This document shows, piece after piece, positions 1 through 13,610 of a stretch of DNA of 64,000 nucleotides. Origin of the DNA: Sympetrum striolatum. Taxonomy: Eukaryota; Arthropoda; Insecta; Odonata; Libellulidae. The notes beneath the pieces were generated by a model, which was not told the DNA's origin, made no database searches, and saw nothing but the letters and a program-made list of their open reading frames with translations. Positions within the stretch are counted from its first letter, which is position 1, and every line of letters starts with the position of its first letter. The translations under genes were made by a program, and so were the position numbers. The DNA lies in the NCBI GenBank assembly GCA_947579665.1, contig OX388349.1, forward strand, positions 20,988,459 through 21,052,458, in the 5' to 3' direction.

Positions 1-3000
1 CTTCATTCTTTCGGGATTTAAAATTTTCATTAGTAAGATTCCGAAAAGTTGTAACCTACATTTTTTAAATTTAATTTTAAACTATTATTTCTTCTTACAC
101 TTATCTATAAACCCTATGAAAAATAAGTCCGTCTTTGTTCAACGAGTGCGAAGAGAGCGGAAGAAATTATATTTTAGGAAAACTATGAAGCAGAGGAAAA
201 ATTAGAATACCCCAAAAAAATGAAACACGGCAAACAGAGAAGTTCTCGAATTGTCTGAATAGCCGTGAGATCAAGAGGAATCAAGCGAGCCAAACTCTCT
301 TTGGCATCCTGGAAATCGCACCTCCAACTCTCTGGCCCAGCCGTCAATAGATGACCATTGAAATCCGAACTCAAAAGACCTCGATGAGCTAAGCCTTCAA
401 GAAGGTGACCTGACCAACCTCAGTGACCTCTGGAACCCTCAAAACTCGCTTCGAGAACGTGACGTGGGTACAACGAGGGCTAATTTCCAAATCCCCACTT
501 CAAATCCCGGCCTTTTCAAGCCTACACCTCTTCAATTCCTCTCGGTAATACGACCGCAAGACTTTCCGAGGACGGCCCATCTCCACCAATCAATTGCCCT
601 CCGACAGAGACTTGCAGAATGCCTGCGGGCTGTCCGAGGGTCAAGAGCGGCTTATCGGCAGAACTTACTGCCGAAGTTATAAGAGACCCGCTCCACGAAC
701 GAGATTTCTCATCTCCAACATGTAGAGTTTGAGGTTCGAACCACTCCTGATTCTCAGCAAGTTGTAGCGGAATTCGGATTTTTAAGGGGTCAGGATGAAA
801 TAGGCATCATGGGAAAGCTGATACCAGATTCTGAAGAGGGAAAATTTACGGAATCTGCGAGGTTATCTCACTCCCACGATCTAAAAATCATAAGCCAGGA
901 TACTCAGTAATATGTGTTTTTCTCAAGTAGCTTTCTATTGTGATACTTAACTCATTTTCCTTCTTAGAAAATTTTTCAAATTTTGCAATAATTCAGAATT
1001 AGAAACCAATCCTTAAAATTTTCCGTAAATCAAACAAATTAACAGATTGATTTTGGTCGATTGGAAAACTACTTAACTCAGCTAGAAGGATCAAGGATCC
1101 ATTTTGTATTCTAGATTCCTTTGCAGTATTATTTTATGCAGCATACATCTTCTACGGCCTGAGCTACAAAGTAATACACTGAAACTTCTTTTAGATTGGC
1201 TACGATACCGCGGACGTTAAAGTTTCTCAAAATGAATCGGCAGATTTCTATCTTCTATTCTGAAAAGAGGATGAGACTTCTACTACATAATTGAACATCC
1301 TCAGTTAATACAGTTAATAAATTTATTATAAAAAGCAAGCAGATGACCTAAAATCAATCCAATCAAAAGCGTATCAAATTTTATTTTAGTACTAATTTTA
1401 AGATAGAACGAGACAAGTTCTTGAAATTGGAAGTATAATCATTCCATGAGAAGAAAAAAAATGCTGAAAAATAATTCTCATTTAGAAAAAATACATGAAT
1501 GAAGTTTTTCAAGCATTAATATCATTTCCAAACACTTAGGCTTGGTAACGTAATTTTTTACTTAAGTTATATGAGATATTTTGTGGTTTCCGAATATGGT
1601 GAACGAAATATGATCCGACAACCGAATGATATTGCGAAACGGAATACATAAGTGAGCCAAGATACAAATGCATATGGAGCAAGAAAATCTTAAATGCTAA
1701 AGGGAGAGAGAATTAAAGTAAAAATAATAGAGGGTTGAGAAATTTGGAAGCAGGTATTCCGTATCGACCAAAAGAAAGCGTATCCTCTAAGGAAAATAAG
1801 GGGAAGGAAAGGATTAATTAACTAGAGGAAACGCAGGTGAATAAACCTCTTCCTCAAAGCTTATGGATTCAAAAACTAATTAATACAGCACTAGTATGCA
1901 TGTTAATGCATTTCAAGGAGATGAAAGAAGTCTCGGATGATTAAGGAAAGAATGACTGTTGAGGAGAAGTGGCAGATCAGAGTGCTGAGGACCAAGTAAG
2001 GGTTGGAAAAGAGATAATGAACGGGGGGTTGAAAGTTGTTTGGGGAAATCGAGGGAAAATTGGTTGCCGAGATAAGTGATTGATTTTACCGTTCACTCTT
2101 AAATTCATTTCAACCAGTATCGTGCTAATGAGTTCAAAAGTCTTGATTCGAGGATATCAAGACTCCGTACTCCAATCACTAAACACCGCAAAATCTTTTA
2201 GATAGCAAAATTATATAGTAACAATCAGACTGCAATAAATCTCGGAAAAAAGAAGGAACCCTAATGGTTTAGTATTTAATTTTATTAAATCAATGAATTT
2301 TATCCTTGTTAACGTATCTTCCACTTATTATACCTTAGAATCTTATGCTTCATTGATAAGTACTTCTTATGTTTATTTCCCGAGTTACAACACCAAATAG
2401 AATCGAATCTGAGACCACATTCAACATTATTTAGTATTTACGGCCCCTGAAGAAGGAGAAATTGTCTTCGAAAAGCGCTCTGGGTATCATAAAAGTGCGG
2501 CATTCCTTTCTTGCTTTCTCCAACTACCGCGGAGTAAGACGAGGAGCGCCGGTAAAGAGGGCTGTTGGAGATTTTAAGCCTCTCATTCATTACCAGCCGT
2601 GTTCCACAATTTGTTTTATTACAACCACATTCGATAAACTAATAGAAGTCATAGGAAATCCATTTTCTAATCCAAAAATGCCTTAATTTTATCTCAGAAC
2701 CCTCCGTACGAATATTCAATTATTTGATTCAAATTCAAAGAAATGACACATGAATGTTCATACACTCCGAAAAAGTTGAAATAAATATAATTGTACAGGT
2801 TTTACAATTTAAGATGGACGTATGATATTACTGCCGTATTCTATCTCTATTTAATGAGGATTTTGAGCTAAAAATAGTGTTTAAATAAGTTCCTTGTTAA
2901 TGAGCAGTCTGCAGGATCAACTACAAAAGGTGTGCAGAGAGAAACAAGAGAAAATTTCGTTTCTTCAATACTTATCGGGCTATCTCCTCAATCGACTACA

Positions 3001-3365
3001 TAAACATGAAAGCCTTTTTAGTTTGGCTTAACCTTCGTAACTTTATCCTCTGTAGTGGGAAAATGCCTAGAAAACGTTCAAATTGCTAACATAGGGGAAA
3101 GGTTACTCACTCTCTTGAGCACGTTCTTTCTTCACTTGCAAGAACAGCTGAATATCAAAGTTGAGTCTTACCTGCAAAAAAAAAACAAAAAGTTAATAAA
3201 TTGGTGCTACTAGCATTTTTATTGTTATAAGTTAACTTAAAAAGATATTTTCTCATTGCCAGTAGATGATTAAAGTCTTAATTACATGCTTATGAAATAT
3301 TTAGATAAATTTCAGGTTTGTGAAATCAATGGTAGTAGGCTTGACTATGTGGCATTCCATAGAAA
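1..3365. other. AT-rich non-coding DNA, nothing recognised
   Basis: Only short ORFs (up to about 75 codons) with no recognisable protein. A slightly GC-richer patch lies near 240-760, and contains a GGTTCGAACC string that resembles a tRNA B box but has no foldable tRNA around it. The rest looks like diverged unique or decayed-repeat DNA. Confidence 0.6.
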
Positions 3366-3366
3366 T

Positions 3367-3530
3367 AAATTGAAGAAATAAAATATTTTACTTGTACTAT
3401 TTCCTACCGCATATTTTACACACGACCGGTTTCGTAAGATAAGTTATATGGTAAATATACGGAGGAAAATAGTACAAGGTAAAATATACCGTGGAAATTA
3501 GTACAAGTGAAAATTTTATATCTTCAATTT
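3367..3530. repeat. Decayed foldback element with GACCGGTTTCG core
   Basis: Arms of about 52 bp (3367-3418 and 3480-3530) are imperfect reverse complements of each other. Both read outward-in as TTGAAG..., ACTTGTACTA, TTTCC, TATTTTA. Between them lies CACGACCGGTTTCG (3421-3434), whose reverse complement gives GAAACCGGTCGTG, the 3' half of a hammerhead-like motif. The expected CTGANGA half is not visible. The inner part of the right arm is partly duplicated (about 3450-3478 resembles 3480-3508). Same architecture as the foldbacks at 35.0 and 36.6 kb but older. Confidence 0.6.
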
Positions 3531-6500
3531 ATTTAAGATATATTTTACACAATAACATAAATTAGGAAGAGTTGGATTCCACATTTTCATATTCATATTT
3601 ATATAATACAGCAAAATGGAAATATGACTACTACTCAAAGAACAAGATTCATAACAATACATCAATTCATAAGTATTCGCGGGAATTCAATAGGGTTTAG
3701 TATTACAAGCTCTCTTAAACCGATTGCTATCGACAAAAATTCGAAAACATTCATACAATTTAGGAACACGCTAATAAATGTATAAAACACAAAATCAAAG
3801 TCAAAATGAGGAATATTTTCCACGATTTCCTCAATCACGTGTATTTCGAGGAAAACATATTAAATTTTCCCAGGGAATTCTCTGAACTTAATAGTGCATC
3901 AGCATTTGGAAAACATAATAAAAATATCAAGATACCAAATCTCTTACGATTTATTCCAATCGCTTAAATTATCGAGTACCTAATGTATGACCTGAACAAT
4001 CCCGCAATAAAAACGGGAAGAATTAGTTCCCACCTCTATAGAACAGTGAAACAAGAGTGGGAAATAATTAGTTTACCCGATAATTACATAGCCGTCTAAA
4101 ACTATAAAGGTCCTTCTATCTCCATGAACGTCAAACTGGAATCCCTTGTCAGTGACAATTTACATTCCCGCAAAGATTATCTCAGCTCCAAATGATTTAC
4201 CTTTCCCTTTCGATGGGTTACATAATAACATTTATCTAACAGCTTAACGCGCGACTATTAAACAAAGGCATTGATAAAGGCCCTTTCTTCTGTTCGGAGG
4301 TGATGCCACACAACGGGACTTCCCCACACGCCAAATAAAGGAGGGATATAACTCACACGACCTTAAGACGCATTCTTTTTAACACCAACCCATTGCCCTT
4401 TCCATTCTGAGACGCCAATTTGGGGGAATACCTCGGAACGGGGTGAAGCGAGGAAGGTTGAAAAGGAATCCGAGGGGTGGGGAAAAGGGGGTAGTGAAGG
4501 AGAATTCTGGTTCCTGGGATGCTTTGGAAAGTTAGGATCCCAATTCGTCTTCCTTCGATACCTTTCCTGTCTAAACCTTGCATTATGTATATCCGCCACC
4601 TATAATGACGCAATTACGTATACACGCTCAGTGCTTCCTTGAAATACATTCTGCCAACATATTCTCAACTCCTTGCTGATCCTCCTATTTTTGTACAATT
4701 TTTCTGCTTTGATATGAGCTATTTCTACACGTAGATTGTCGTAGATTTCCAGTCCCCTTGTAAGAGGGTGATGAGTACTTATGTGTAAGTCTCAGATAGG
4801 TTACTGGATATTTAACACATTCCTCAATTTTTCTGATTCCATTTAAATTATTTTTGCTTATAGGACATTTAAACGTTAATGATGAATTAGACAAAAGGGA
4901 TGATACGGAAAGTCTCAAATTTACAATGAAATAATCTGGGAAATGTACGAATTTATTCCTGAAGCTTACCGTGAAGTAAATGGCGTTTCACCATTTAATG
5001 TAATCGTGATATTTCAATATAAGAATTCATTAAGATGAATACTATGGTATGATACATTTTCTTCTGCATCTCTTAAAGAAGCGTTCTAAACTATGTTTGA
5101 TTAAGAATACCCTTAAATAAAAAATAAAGATGCTATTTTGATATAAAAATGGAGATCTAAGAAACTCGGTATCGAAACCTACTTTTAGGAATAGCAAACG
5201 GGATTATTGTCCTTAATTTAGTGCTTTCAAACTGTAGCAATCTATCACAGTTTAGTTAATCTCCTACCGGGTATTAAACATTATTTGTTTTATAAATTTT
5301 GTTTAATTTTAAGTATTTCACTTTAAATTTAGAACATTAGTGCAGTGTTTTACCTCAGCATAGCGTTATCATCGACTGGGAAATCCGCAAGTATAAGTCA
5401 TCTAAAAATAATGTTTTAATAATTTTTTTAGATGACGTCATATCATATGATGTATTTATCACAAAGGATATAATCTTTATTTTAAACAAGGAACCCTCAA
5501 TACCTCACAATGGTTGATACGAAAACTGCAAATAGCAGACTACGTTTCTTTATCTCTTTTCTACACCGAAAATAATCCGAAAATTTTCAGGAAAGTGATA
5601 TAATGAATGAAATATAATCATTCTTCATAATTAACAAAGTAACTTCTTTCAAAAAATGTTATTTTGTAATTACTTTCCTATCATTAAATGTGCTTGGAAT
5701 ACATAAAATCCTAGTTAATATTACTGAAGCCATTTGCTACTATGAGCTATATTAGCATTTGATGATACTCAGCTGAGATTTTATACCACTTTTCAATTAG
5801 TCCCCGATCACTTGCTCAACTAGCTTCAATCAGCCTCTGAGATTACACCGTGTGCACGCGTCTGCACCTGATGCTGAATTCAATTAGGCTGCATCAACTA
5901 CGAGATCGTAGATATTCTTGACGCACTCAAAGGATTACCTCCGTGTAATCTGACGCAACGTTTTCCAAGTCACACGCTTGCTCTCTTGCTATATACACCA
6001 CGTGCTAAACGTTAAACTACACCAAAAGAAAGATACCGAAATTATAGATTATCTTGCTAATAGGTGAATAAAATATTAATGTTTATTTTAGAATGTGTTT
6101 TGTCAATTGCTTTCCTCATTTCATTTAGTCTGCTAAGATTATATGCATACTTAGCCATATGAAATTTATCAATTTATGACCAAAGAATTTAATAGATAAT
6201 GTAAGGCTCGGCTTCAAGTCCAGGTCTTATGAGAAATTCCATTTTCTTATATGCTTTTATATTTTCTGGACCCATATGAACTACATACAGTTATATCTTC
6301 CCTCTCATTACTTTGCAAAATATTAGCAGAAAATTTGAATGTATTTTATATTTTGTTAATTTTCCTCTCCAAAAATCTTGTGCATGTATTTATTTGGTAA
6401 TCGCACAAGGTTTTTGCTGCTTTAGCAGAACAATAATTATGCTACAAAATGTATTGTACCGTTACTAGGAAATGAACCTGAGTTTTAGCGTAATTTGTAA

Positions 6501-6820
6501 TGTATTTTCCATCACTTTCATGCACTTTAAATAGTCATTACACTATTATCAAAAATTCTATCAATAACATTGTATCATCATTGATACATTAATAATATAT
6601 CAATAATGCTAAACAGAATAACGTGGAAAATATATTAATGGAACTTCCAATTTCATATCTAAAGTAAATGCTCGCTAGCTCTGAAGTCACGACATACAAA
6701 TTCACATTTATAATATAATACTATAGTAAAAATAATCCTGCTCTTACATAAATCATTATCCTATATTATAAAATATCGCACTATGTACGTAATACTAAAT
6801 TTCTCTGATTTTAGACTAAC
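3531..6820. other. AT-rich non-coding DNA
   Basis: No supported gene. Two overlapping minus-strand ORFs at 4353-4613 (86 and 78 codons) cover a locally GC-richer patch and show no recognisable domain. A short perfect inverted repeat at 5397-5436 is listed separately. Confidence 0.6.
5397..5436. repeat. Short perfect inverted repeat (12-bp arms)
   Basis: GTCATCTAAAAA (5397-5408) is repeated as its reverse complement at 5425-5436, with a 16-nt AT loop. The TGACGTCA palindrome (CRE-like) overlaps its right edge. Could be a tiny MITE relic or chance in AT-rich DNA. Confidence 0.4.
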
Positions 6821-7130
6821 CGGCAAGATGTTTTCCATCGAGGACACATCCTCTCCAGATAACTCTAGAGAGAACTGACGCGGCTGATTACTTTCCTCGT
6901 TTGGTGGGGAAGTAGTGATTCCCCCACTAACGTGTTTGCAAAGTAAGCTTTTGTGTGGGAGGCTTCAATGGCATCGGGGAAAGGTGTCGCGGTTACGTTA
7001 GCGGAGAGGAGATAGCGCGTGCTGTCCTCTGTCGGAGACGGGAAGAAGCTGCGAGAGAGGGAAATGGGTTTGAGGTGAGGATGCGCTGATTGGGTTAGAT
7101 ATGGCTGCGTGTGTGAGGATAACTCGAGGA
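6821..7130. other. GC-richer islet
   Basis: Base composition shifts to about balanced GC with several CG dinucleotides (GTCGCGG, TAGCGCG) inside AT-rich flanks. No ORF with recognisable content. Possible regulatory or conserved non-coding element. Confidence 0.3.
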
Positions 7131-8395
7131 AGGGATAGACTTCTTGGGCGTTAATCTAATGATGAGTCTCAGAGGGTTAAACAGAATAGAAGGAGAGACT
7201 TCAACCCTTAAAAATTGTGCCTCGAGACAAGAGTGTATTTTGATAACCGAAAGATGATTCTCCACGTAAGTTTGCTCTTTCTCATTCACTATCACTAACA
7301 TTTAGATGCGACGTAGATTGTTATATAAACTAAAAAATCTATAAAACTACTGTGAGGTAATTTACAATATAACAGATCGAGTACTAAAGATTTCCTCAAC
7401 TTGAATCGCATAAACTTGAAATAATTCACTCTTCTATACGTAATCAATGGAGAACTATGACGATTCAAAGTAATGTCATAATTCAATTCAGAGATTTTAA
7501 ATGGCAATTTTAATTCAGATTATTCTTCCTTAAAATATTAACTCGTAAAAGGTAACCTCCTGATTTTGATATGTAGTACATGAATATATGCATAAAAAAC
7601 TTAGAAATACATGTCCCTAGCAAATGCGCGAAATTTTAATTATTAATTACAGGTGAAATACTTTATATGTAAAGTAAGACTTTCTAAAATTATATGCCAT
7701 TTGAGCTTACAAATATTAGTGTTTGGCAAACAACTGTAATTGGTTAATAAATCCAACAATATTATGAGTAAAATCATATTTTAAATATGTTCTTTAATCA
7801 CTTTATCACGCAATCCATTAAGCCAGTATTATGGTGGATAGATTAGATTTGTGACTCTTTAAGACACTTTGTTGAATATTTATTTTAAAGACATTCCCAC
7901 ATTTAACTATAACCTCACAGAAGACCTACTTTAGCGCAAAAAAATGTATAAAAATCATAAAATCAATCGGGTATACAGCTATCATGGAATATTCTCAATC
8001 CTAACCTTTTGAAACATTTGAGAAATCACAGATCACCGCTATGGAAATAAATATGAACTGAAGTAGTCCCTCTTTATACAGTTACCTTTATTAATGATTT
8101 GGTTGAGCACCTCAAACGTGGAAAATTTATTTTTATTATTTTCAGCTGTTGTGCCGAGTGGATGAATCCGTAAAACTTAAGCATCAGGTTGTGCAGAGCA
8201 GTAACCACAAAGAATTCTTTAGGTAAAATTAGAAAGACATTTTTCTCTATCCTGAACCAAACGAAAAATATTCCAATAATTCCATTTAGTGGGTCCAGTA
8301 ATTGATATAGTCCCAATTGATACAAAAATAAACCTCCCAAAAGGACAATATACCTAACGAGACTAACCCATCGACAGCGATAGTGAACCTCTCGT
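7131..8395. other. AT-rich non-coding DNA
   Basis: Short minus-strand ORFs only (up to 88 codons at 8074-8340), none recognisable. No repeat structure noticed. Confidence 0.6.
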
Positions 8396-8960
8396 AGCAG
8401 ATAGGTCGGCGGTTAGGAGCACATTGTCACCCCTTATCCTAACCCGTCCCTCATCCCCTTCCCATCAGACACATCTTCGCTCCGCCCCGCTCATTTCATT
8501 AGCACTGAGATAGTCACAGAACCGCCTCTTTGTTCCTACGCCCCCTTCCTTTGTGTTTCCACGTCGAAATGTTTAAGATTGGCGTGCTTCTCTAGCGGGG
8601 TTGGAATACGTCGAAATTCCCCCGATATGTCGGAAGGAGTTGCCCATCTCTCGGAAGGGACTGTCGTACTCTGATAGGGGCTGTGATGGGCAGCAGACGT
8701 CAATCCTCGGTGGTAGTCGGAATCTACGCGTTGATTTGTGGTCGCGGAGTAGAGATATTGTGCCTTTCACCAGTGGTTCGTGTCCATCAAAGTCGTAGAT
8801 AGACTTACTTCCTCTCGAGAGGCAGGTTTACTTCCCACGGAAATCTTCCGAATAAAACGATGGTCGGAATGGTTTGACAGCGAAGTTCTGGGAATCGTTT
8901 GCCCATAGATATAAACGCTAGTGGAGTACAAATGAATCAACATAACGCGTGGATACGCAA
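8396..8960. other. GC/CpG-richer islet
   Basis: Pyrimidine-rich start (8430-8560) followed by CpG-containing sequence to about 8900. Open in several frames for 60-66 codons on both strands, which is typical of non-coding DNA with few stop codons. No protein recognised. Confidence 0.35.
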
Positions 8961-11931
8961 TTTCCAAAGAAATATTTCAGTAGAAAATTAAATTAAATAC
9001 TTTTATTATGTGTAGAAAACAATCAAGATCATGTGAAAATCTATTAGTCCTTAAACATAATAATCATACATTTAATGTAATTTAAATCATGCCAGTGTTT
9101 GGAAACCTTTACTTGCAAGACTTTTTGGAGGGATTACCTTAAGAATGTCGTGGTGTACCGTTGCTACTCAGCGTTAGATAAATTCAATATCATCTTCAAA
9201 AATATGTATCAGAAACGAAATCTCCCAAGCATAAGCAATTAATCTAAATTTTACTGTTCGAATAAATTATGTAAAATTGCCCTTAATTTCCCGCTAGCAA
9301 TTTAAAGGAAATAAGAATAATCTAGGTGAAGATACTCTCATGTGGCGATAAAATTCCTTGAGAAAACGATAATACATTAGATTAAACCTTTAACGAATCT
9401 TATATTTGAATACCATTGGCAAATATATCTATGAAAATTTGTAATATATTTTGGTAGAAGGTACATTGGTAGAGGTTACAGATAGCAAGATATTAGGCTA
9501 ACCATACCCTACGAATGTACTATGCTCCTTTCTCTATGTGTTATACGTTTTTCTGAAGATATTTTTATTTTTAGTTGCAAATTTGTCTATGTCATCGTGA
9601 TTCTTTGTACGTTTTCAGAACTTAGCTTTAATAAATAGCTATTAATCTTACAGAACGACTGTGAGACAAATTTGTAAATATTTCTATCCTTGAAAATATC
9701 CTTTATCTTGGTACCTTAACTGCATATTGATTTAATAATAATTGATTTTCTGTATCTAATCCCCTTTTAAATGACAAATATGGTGAAAATAGAAAATGCT
9801 AAATTCAGCGATGGAGTTTGTCATCATAAATCTCTTAGAATTATTACTCTTCGTACTTCCCTTCCTAACTTGCTCTCGTATTCAGCCTGCGTAGTGATAA
9901 GATTGTGGGTCCACTGAGTTTGCGACTGCTTTCATAACATACACGCTCTCAGATAAAACAGAAAAGTTTCTAGTCCAACTTTATCACATAAGACTTATGT
10001 TATATCACTATTGCCGAAGTTTTATCGCAAAGAACTTACGGATTTCCTTTTTTTCCACAAAAGTGAACACTTCGCCAAGTACAGTAACCGAAGAGAATGT
10101 ATTATTGTAAGTTTAGAGTGATTTGCTGTAATTTCTGTTCAGAGTATACTAGAAAATTTTGAAAAACTGCACTTAATATTAATCTACAAGAAAAGATACG
10201 CATTATTGAGTTAGCATAAAAAATCAGAAAATGTTTTCTTTTAAATAGCAAATTACTTTTCGGAATAAAAGAGCCAACTTCTTGAGCGAAGGTTGATAGC
10301 TTTTTCATATGTGATTCGCAAAATATAGTTCTCTCTCATTTTAGTATAAAGGTTCTCCTTAGATGATACTAGAATTACAGTAAATTCATGTGAAATTGCC
10401 AATAACACCGCTACAGATTGGTCATACTTCTTTTCCTTCCATAGAAAATGATTGAACAATATCCAAAAGCGAAACATATCTACAAAGAAGACTGTGATTA
10501 CTCTACGCTAACTTGCAGGTAATACTAATTAAAAGATGACAAACAATTGTGTATTACTTAGAATAAACAAAATCATACATAGAACACCGAAGGTTGAATA
10601 AAAAAATACTTTTTATAAAGAGAAAAATATTGCATGGTTTAAGGACAAGGCATTCTCTAAAATCTCATAGAAAGAAATTTACTTATCCACAAACTCAAAG
10701 GCAGGATTCTCTACTATTCAATTTATCGTGAGCGAAGCTGAGACAATAATGTATCATAAATGAAATAAAATGACACTTTTACGAAGCGGAGGATAAAGCA
10801 GAATAGGAAATCGGCATTAGTAAAGTAACAGTTGCGATACGAGAGGTGAAGTAATTTCGTTATAGCCTAGAGTAGTTGCTTTTCTACCAAAACTAGGCTA
10901 ATGCTACACGAGAAGAGTCAATCAATACACTACCACAACTGACAGGCAATATTGAGCTATGCAAGATACCTATCTTGCTCAGAGAATTGCAAAACATATT
11001 GGCCTCCATGTAGTGGCTCGCGAATTTCGGTATCGATATGTAAAAGTCAATCATACGACTAGAGACATCTGGCGCCACTTATTTGAACGGCATGCAGCTA
11101 AGAGCGTAGACTCTCCCAACTACATGGGATGTTCGAAATAAAAAATAAGCGATTAAAACTATCACAAAATAATTCCAAAAGATTGTGACGTGATTCTCAC
11201 GAATGATAGTGGACACCAATTGAAATCTGACTGCTAACACTTGTAACATGGACGATAAATGTATGAAAAAGAAGGGTCGGCCTAAATTCACGAGATCATG
11301 TTTCCTATTATGAATAATAATTAATACACCCAAATCCAATAGCAATTGCTCATGTATTGTTTGATTAACTACACAAGCAGAAATATTATAAATGCTCTGA
11401 TTTTACATTTCATCCCAAATTGAAATGAGATATTTTATGTAATGTATTATTTATTAACTCTGTGATATAATAATTAACCACCGAAATAGATTAAAAAACA
11501 AACTATGAAAACATTTTGACAAAGTGCAAACATCGGAGAAAATAGATAGATATGTTATGTTCCATAATAACATATAGATAAAAAATAAGAATAATCTAGA
11601 TAATGGCAATATTCAAATTATCTTATTATTAATGGTAATATTCAGATTAATATTATAAGGAAAATTTACATTCAATTTCCACAGGCATTACCATAGGTAT
11701 TTCTTCTTTATAATACGAGACTTCTGCATGAATACCTTTGATAATTTTTTCATGTGAACAAGCAAAATAAACTGGCGTTATGCATGCATGCATACAACAC
11801 AAAAGATGGTTGTATAAACATTATCCCACGATATTTATACAAGGTAATATCGATTCACCTTAATAATAAAGCAGTTTATATTTGGGAAAAGTTAGATACT
11901 TACCCGAGATGCTTGGAATAATACAAAACCG
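8961..11931. other. AT-rich non-coding DNA
   Basis: No supported gene. A degenerate duplication of about 40 bp lies at 11587-11660, where the core AATGGCAATATTCA recurs as AATGGTAATATTCA. Confidence 0.6.
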
Positions 11932-12364
11932 ACTGTCATGCGTGCGCCCGGTGAATTGGTCCGGGGGGAATTCGCACGCGGGGAATTCGTACGCGGGGAA
12001 TTGGTCCCCCGAGCTGATGTTGTACTACCAACCCAACCTCCCCCCCCCCGGTTAATTTATTTATAACATTAACCAATAATCAGGGCATGTAGATTAACAT
12101 AAGACTGAATAACAGTAATACAACATCAGAGCGGGGGATCAATTCCCTTTGTACGAATTCTCCGCGCACGAATTCTCCGCGTACGAATTCTCTGCGTACC
12201 AATTCTCTGCGTACGAATTCTCCGCGTACGAATTCTCCGCGTACGAATTCTCCGCGTACGAATTCTCCGCGTACGAATTCTCCGCGTACGAATTCTCCAC
12301 GTACGAATTCTCCGCGTACGAATTCCCCCCAGATCAATTCACCGGCCACGGTCATGCTACAGTG
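11932..12364. mobile_element. Foldback element with minisatellite in its arms
   Basis: The left arm (about 11932-12027) and right arm (about 12114-12364) are inverted copies. The outer ends match (ACTGTCATG...CCGGTGAATTG against CAATTCACCGG...CATGCTACAGT), and so do the inner ends (GATGTTGTACTA against TAGTAATACAACATC). Both arms contain the same 15-bp unit (GTACGAATTCTCCGC) in opposite orientations: about 3 units on the left, 12 on the right. The AT-rich middle holds a poly-C run (12040-12050). The layout recalls Drosophila FB elements, whose inverted repeats are made of short tandem repeats. No target duplication or transposase was found, so the superfamily is unknown. Confidence 0.75.
12151..12330. 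repeat. 15-bp minisatellite, 12 units
   Basis: Exact 15-bp period, consensus GTACGAATTCTCCGC, with few substitutions and an EcoRI site in almost every unit. Because 15 is a multiple of 3 and the unit has no stop, both strands are open: the plus strand reads a YEFSA pentapeptide repeat, the minus strand RGEFV. These are consequences of the repeat and not evidence of coding. Confidence 0.97.
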
Positions 12365-13610
12365 AAAGCCTTGAGGAATTTTAGTACGCTCTGATAGAAT
12401 TTTAATGTCTTCCTCCATCCCTTTTCTTGATTTTCAGGCATAAGAAAAAACTCTTGCAATAAACACCTATCCCGTTTCCCCATCACATGGAATCTGCACG
12501 CTTATTCTCTTTATTTAAGGAACTTTGATGTCCTTGCTTTCGGACAGACACTGAAGTTTGTCTTACTCTCAACAAACATGGTGGTAATTAATTTGATTCG
12601 CAATGTAAAGCGTGAAACTGGGCATAAGTTTCCTTAAGGGAATCGGAATGAGACTATCAACGACAGGAATGTACACAGATGGCGTTAACCAGTTAGTTGT
12701 GTCAACTTTAGCAACATATTATGGCTTCTTCTTTGAAAACGGAATCCTAAAGGTCTTGTTAAGACAAATGACGCGATTCGGTTGAAACCACGTCGGTGAA
12801 TTGTGTATACGGATGTTGTTTAAAGGCTGTATCGCATAAGTGGGAGTTTGCGAGTAGATAAATATATCCGAGGAAATCGGGTGTTGATGGGAGACAAACT
12901 GACGCGTTATCCTTCAAAATAACCGAGTTTACAGTTAGGTTATTATGATAGTATAACACAACTCCGGAAATTCTCTGCTATGGTTTCCCCACTTGCTTTT
13001 GAATTAGCTTTATACGTATTTCTATGAATACTATGTTTCAATGTCCCTGTTGTAAAATATTGAGTAAAACTTTCTCTTTTAGTGAAAAAATATATTAATT
13101 AATTTTCTGAGCTAACAATAAATGAATTAATATTGGATTCTGTATTATCCATCTCGAAATGTAAATGTTGCAAGGCATAATATACTGAACTCAGATATTT
13201 CTATCCGAAGAAAAATGTCCGCAGGTAAATATTCAGTTGAAATACACGTATAAAGTACACATATAACACGGACACTGTTACATATATCCTCATAGAATAT
13301 TCATAAAATGCTAACTCATGCTTACTCTGTAAGTACGTAATTATTCATGCAGTTAGATACACTTTTTCTAAACTCAACCTATTTTGAAAACGCTTACTGT
13401 CTTACCTTTCAAAGTCCAAAACCGCCCTTTGTATCTTTTACCTTTTTTTGAACAGTTTTTTCGAAACATTAAACTCATTCATCACATTCTTTAGCTCATT
13501 TTTTCTTCTAAAATTCTACTTTTATTTCTTTATCTCGATATGATTTCTAGCTTTTTTGGCCTTTCAAAACTACTATCCGCACTGAATACAGTACTCTCAT
13601 ATGTGTCTCT
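12365..13610. other. AT-rich non-coding DNA
   Basis: No gene, RNA or repeat recognised beyond short spurious ORFs. Confidence 0.6.

Noticed and set aside
721..760. GGTTCGAACC string resembling a tRNA T-loop/B box
   Set aside because: No T-stem, acceptor stem or A box can be drawn around it; the string is palindromic by chance.
5840..5965. Possible MITE with ends AGATTACAC...GTGTAATCT
   Set aside because: Only about 9-10 paired bases and unrelated inner sequence; no flanking duplication.
12080..12418. Minus-strand 112-codon and plus-strand 81-codon ORFs with pentapeptide repeats (RGEFV / YEFSA)
   Set aside because: Both arise from a 15-bp minisatellite without stops; open on both strands and with no start/stop or splice context, so not evidence of a repeat protein.
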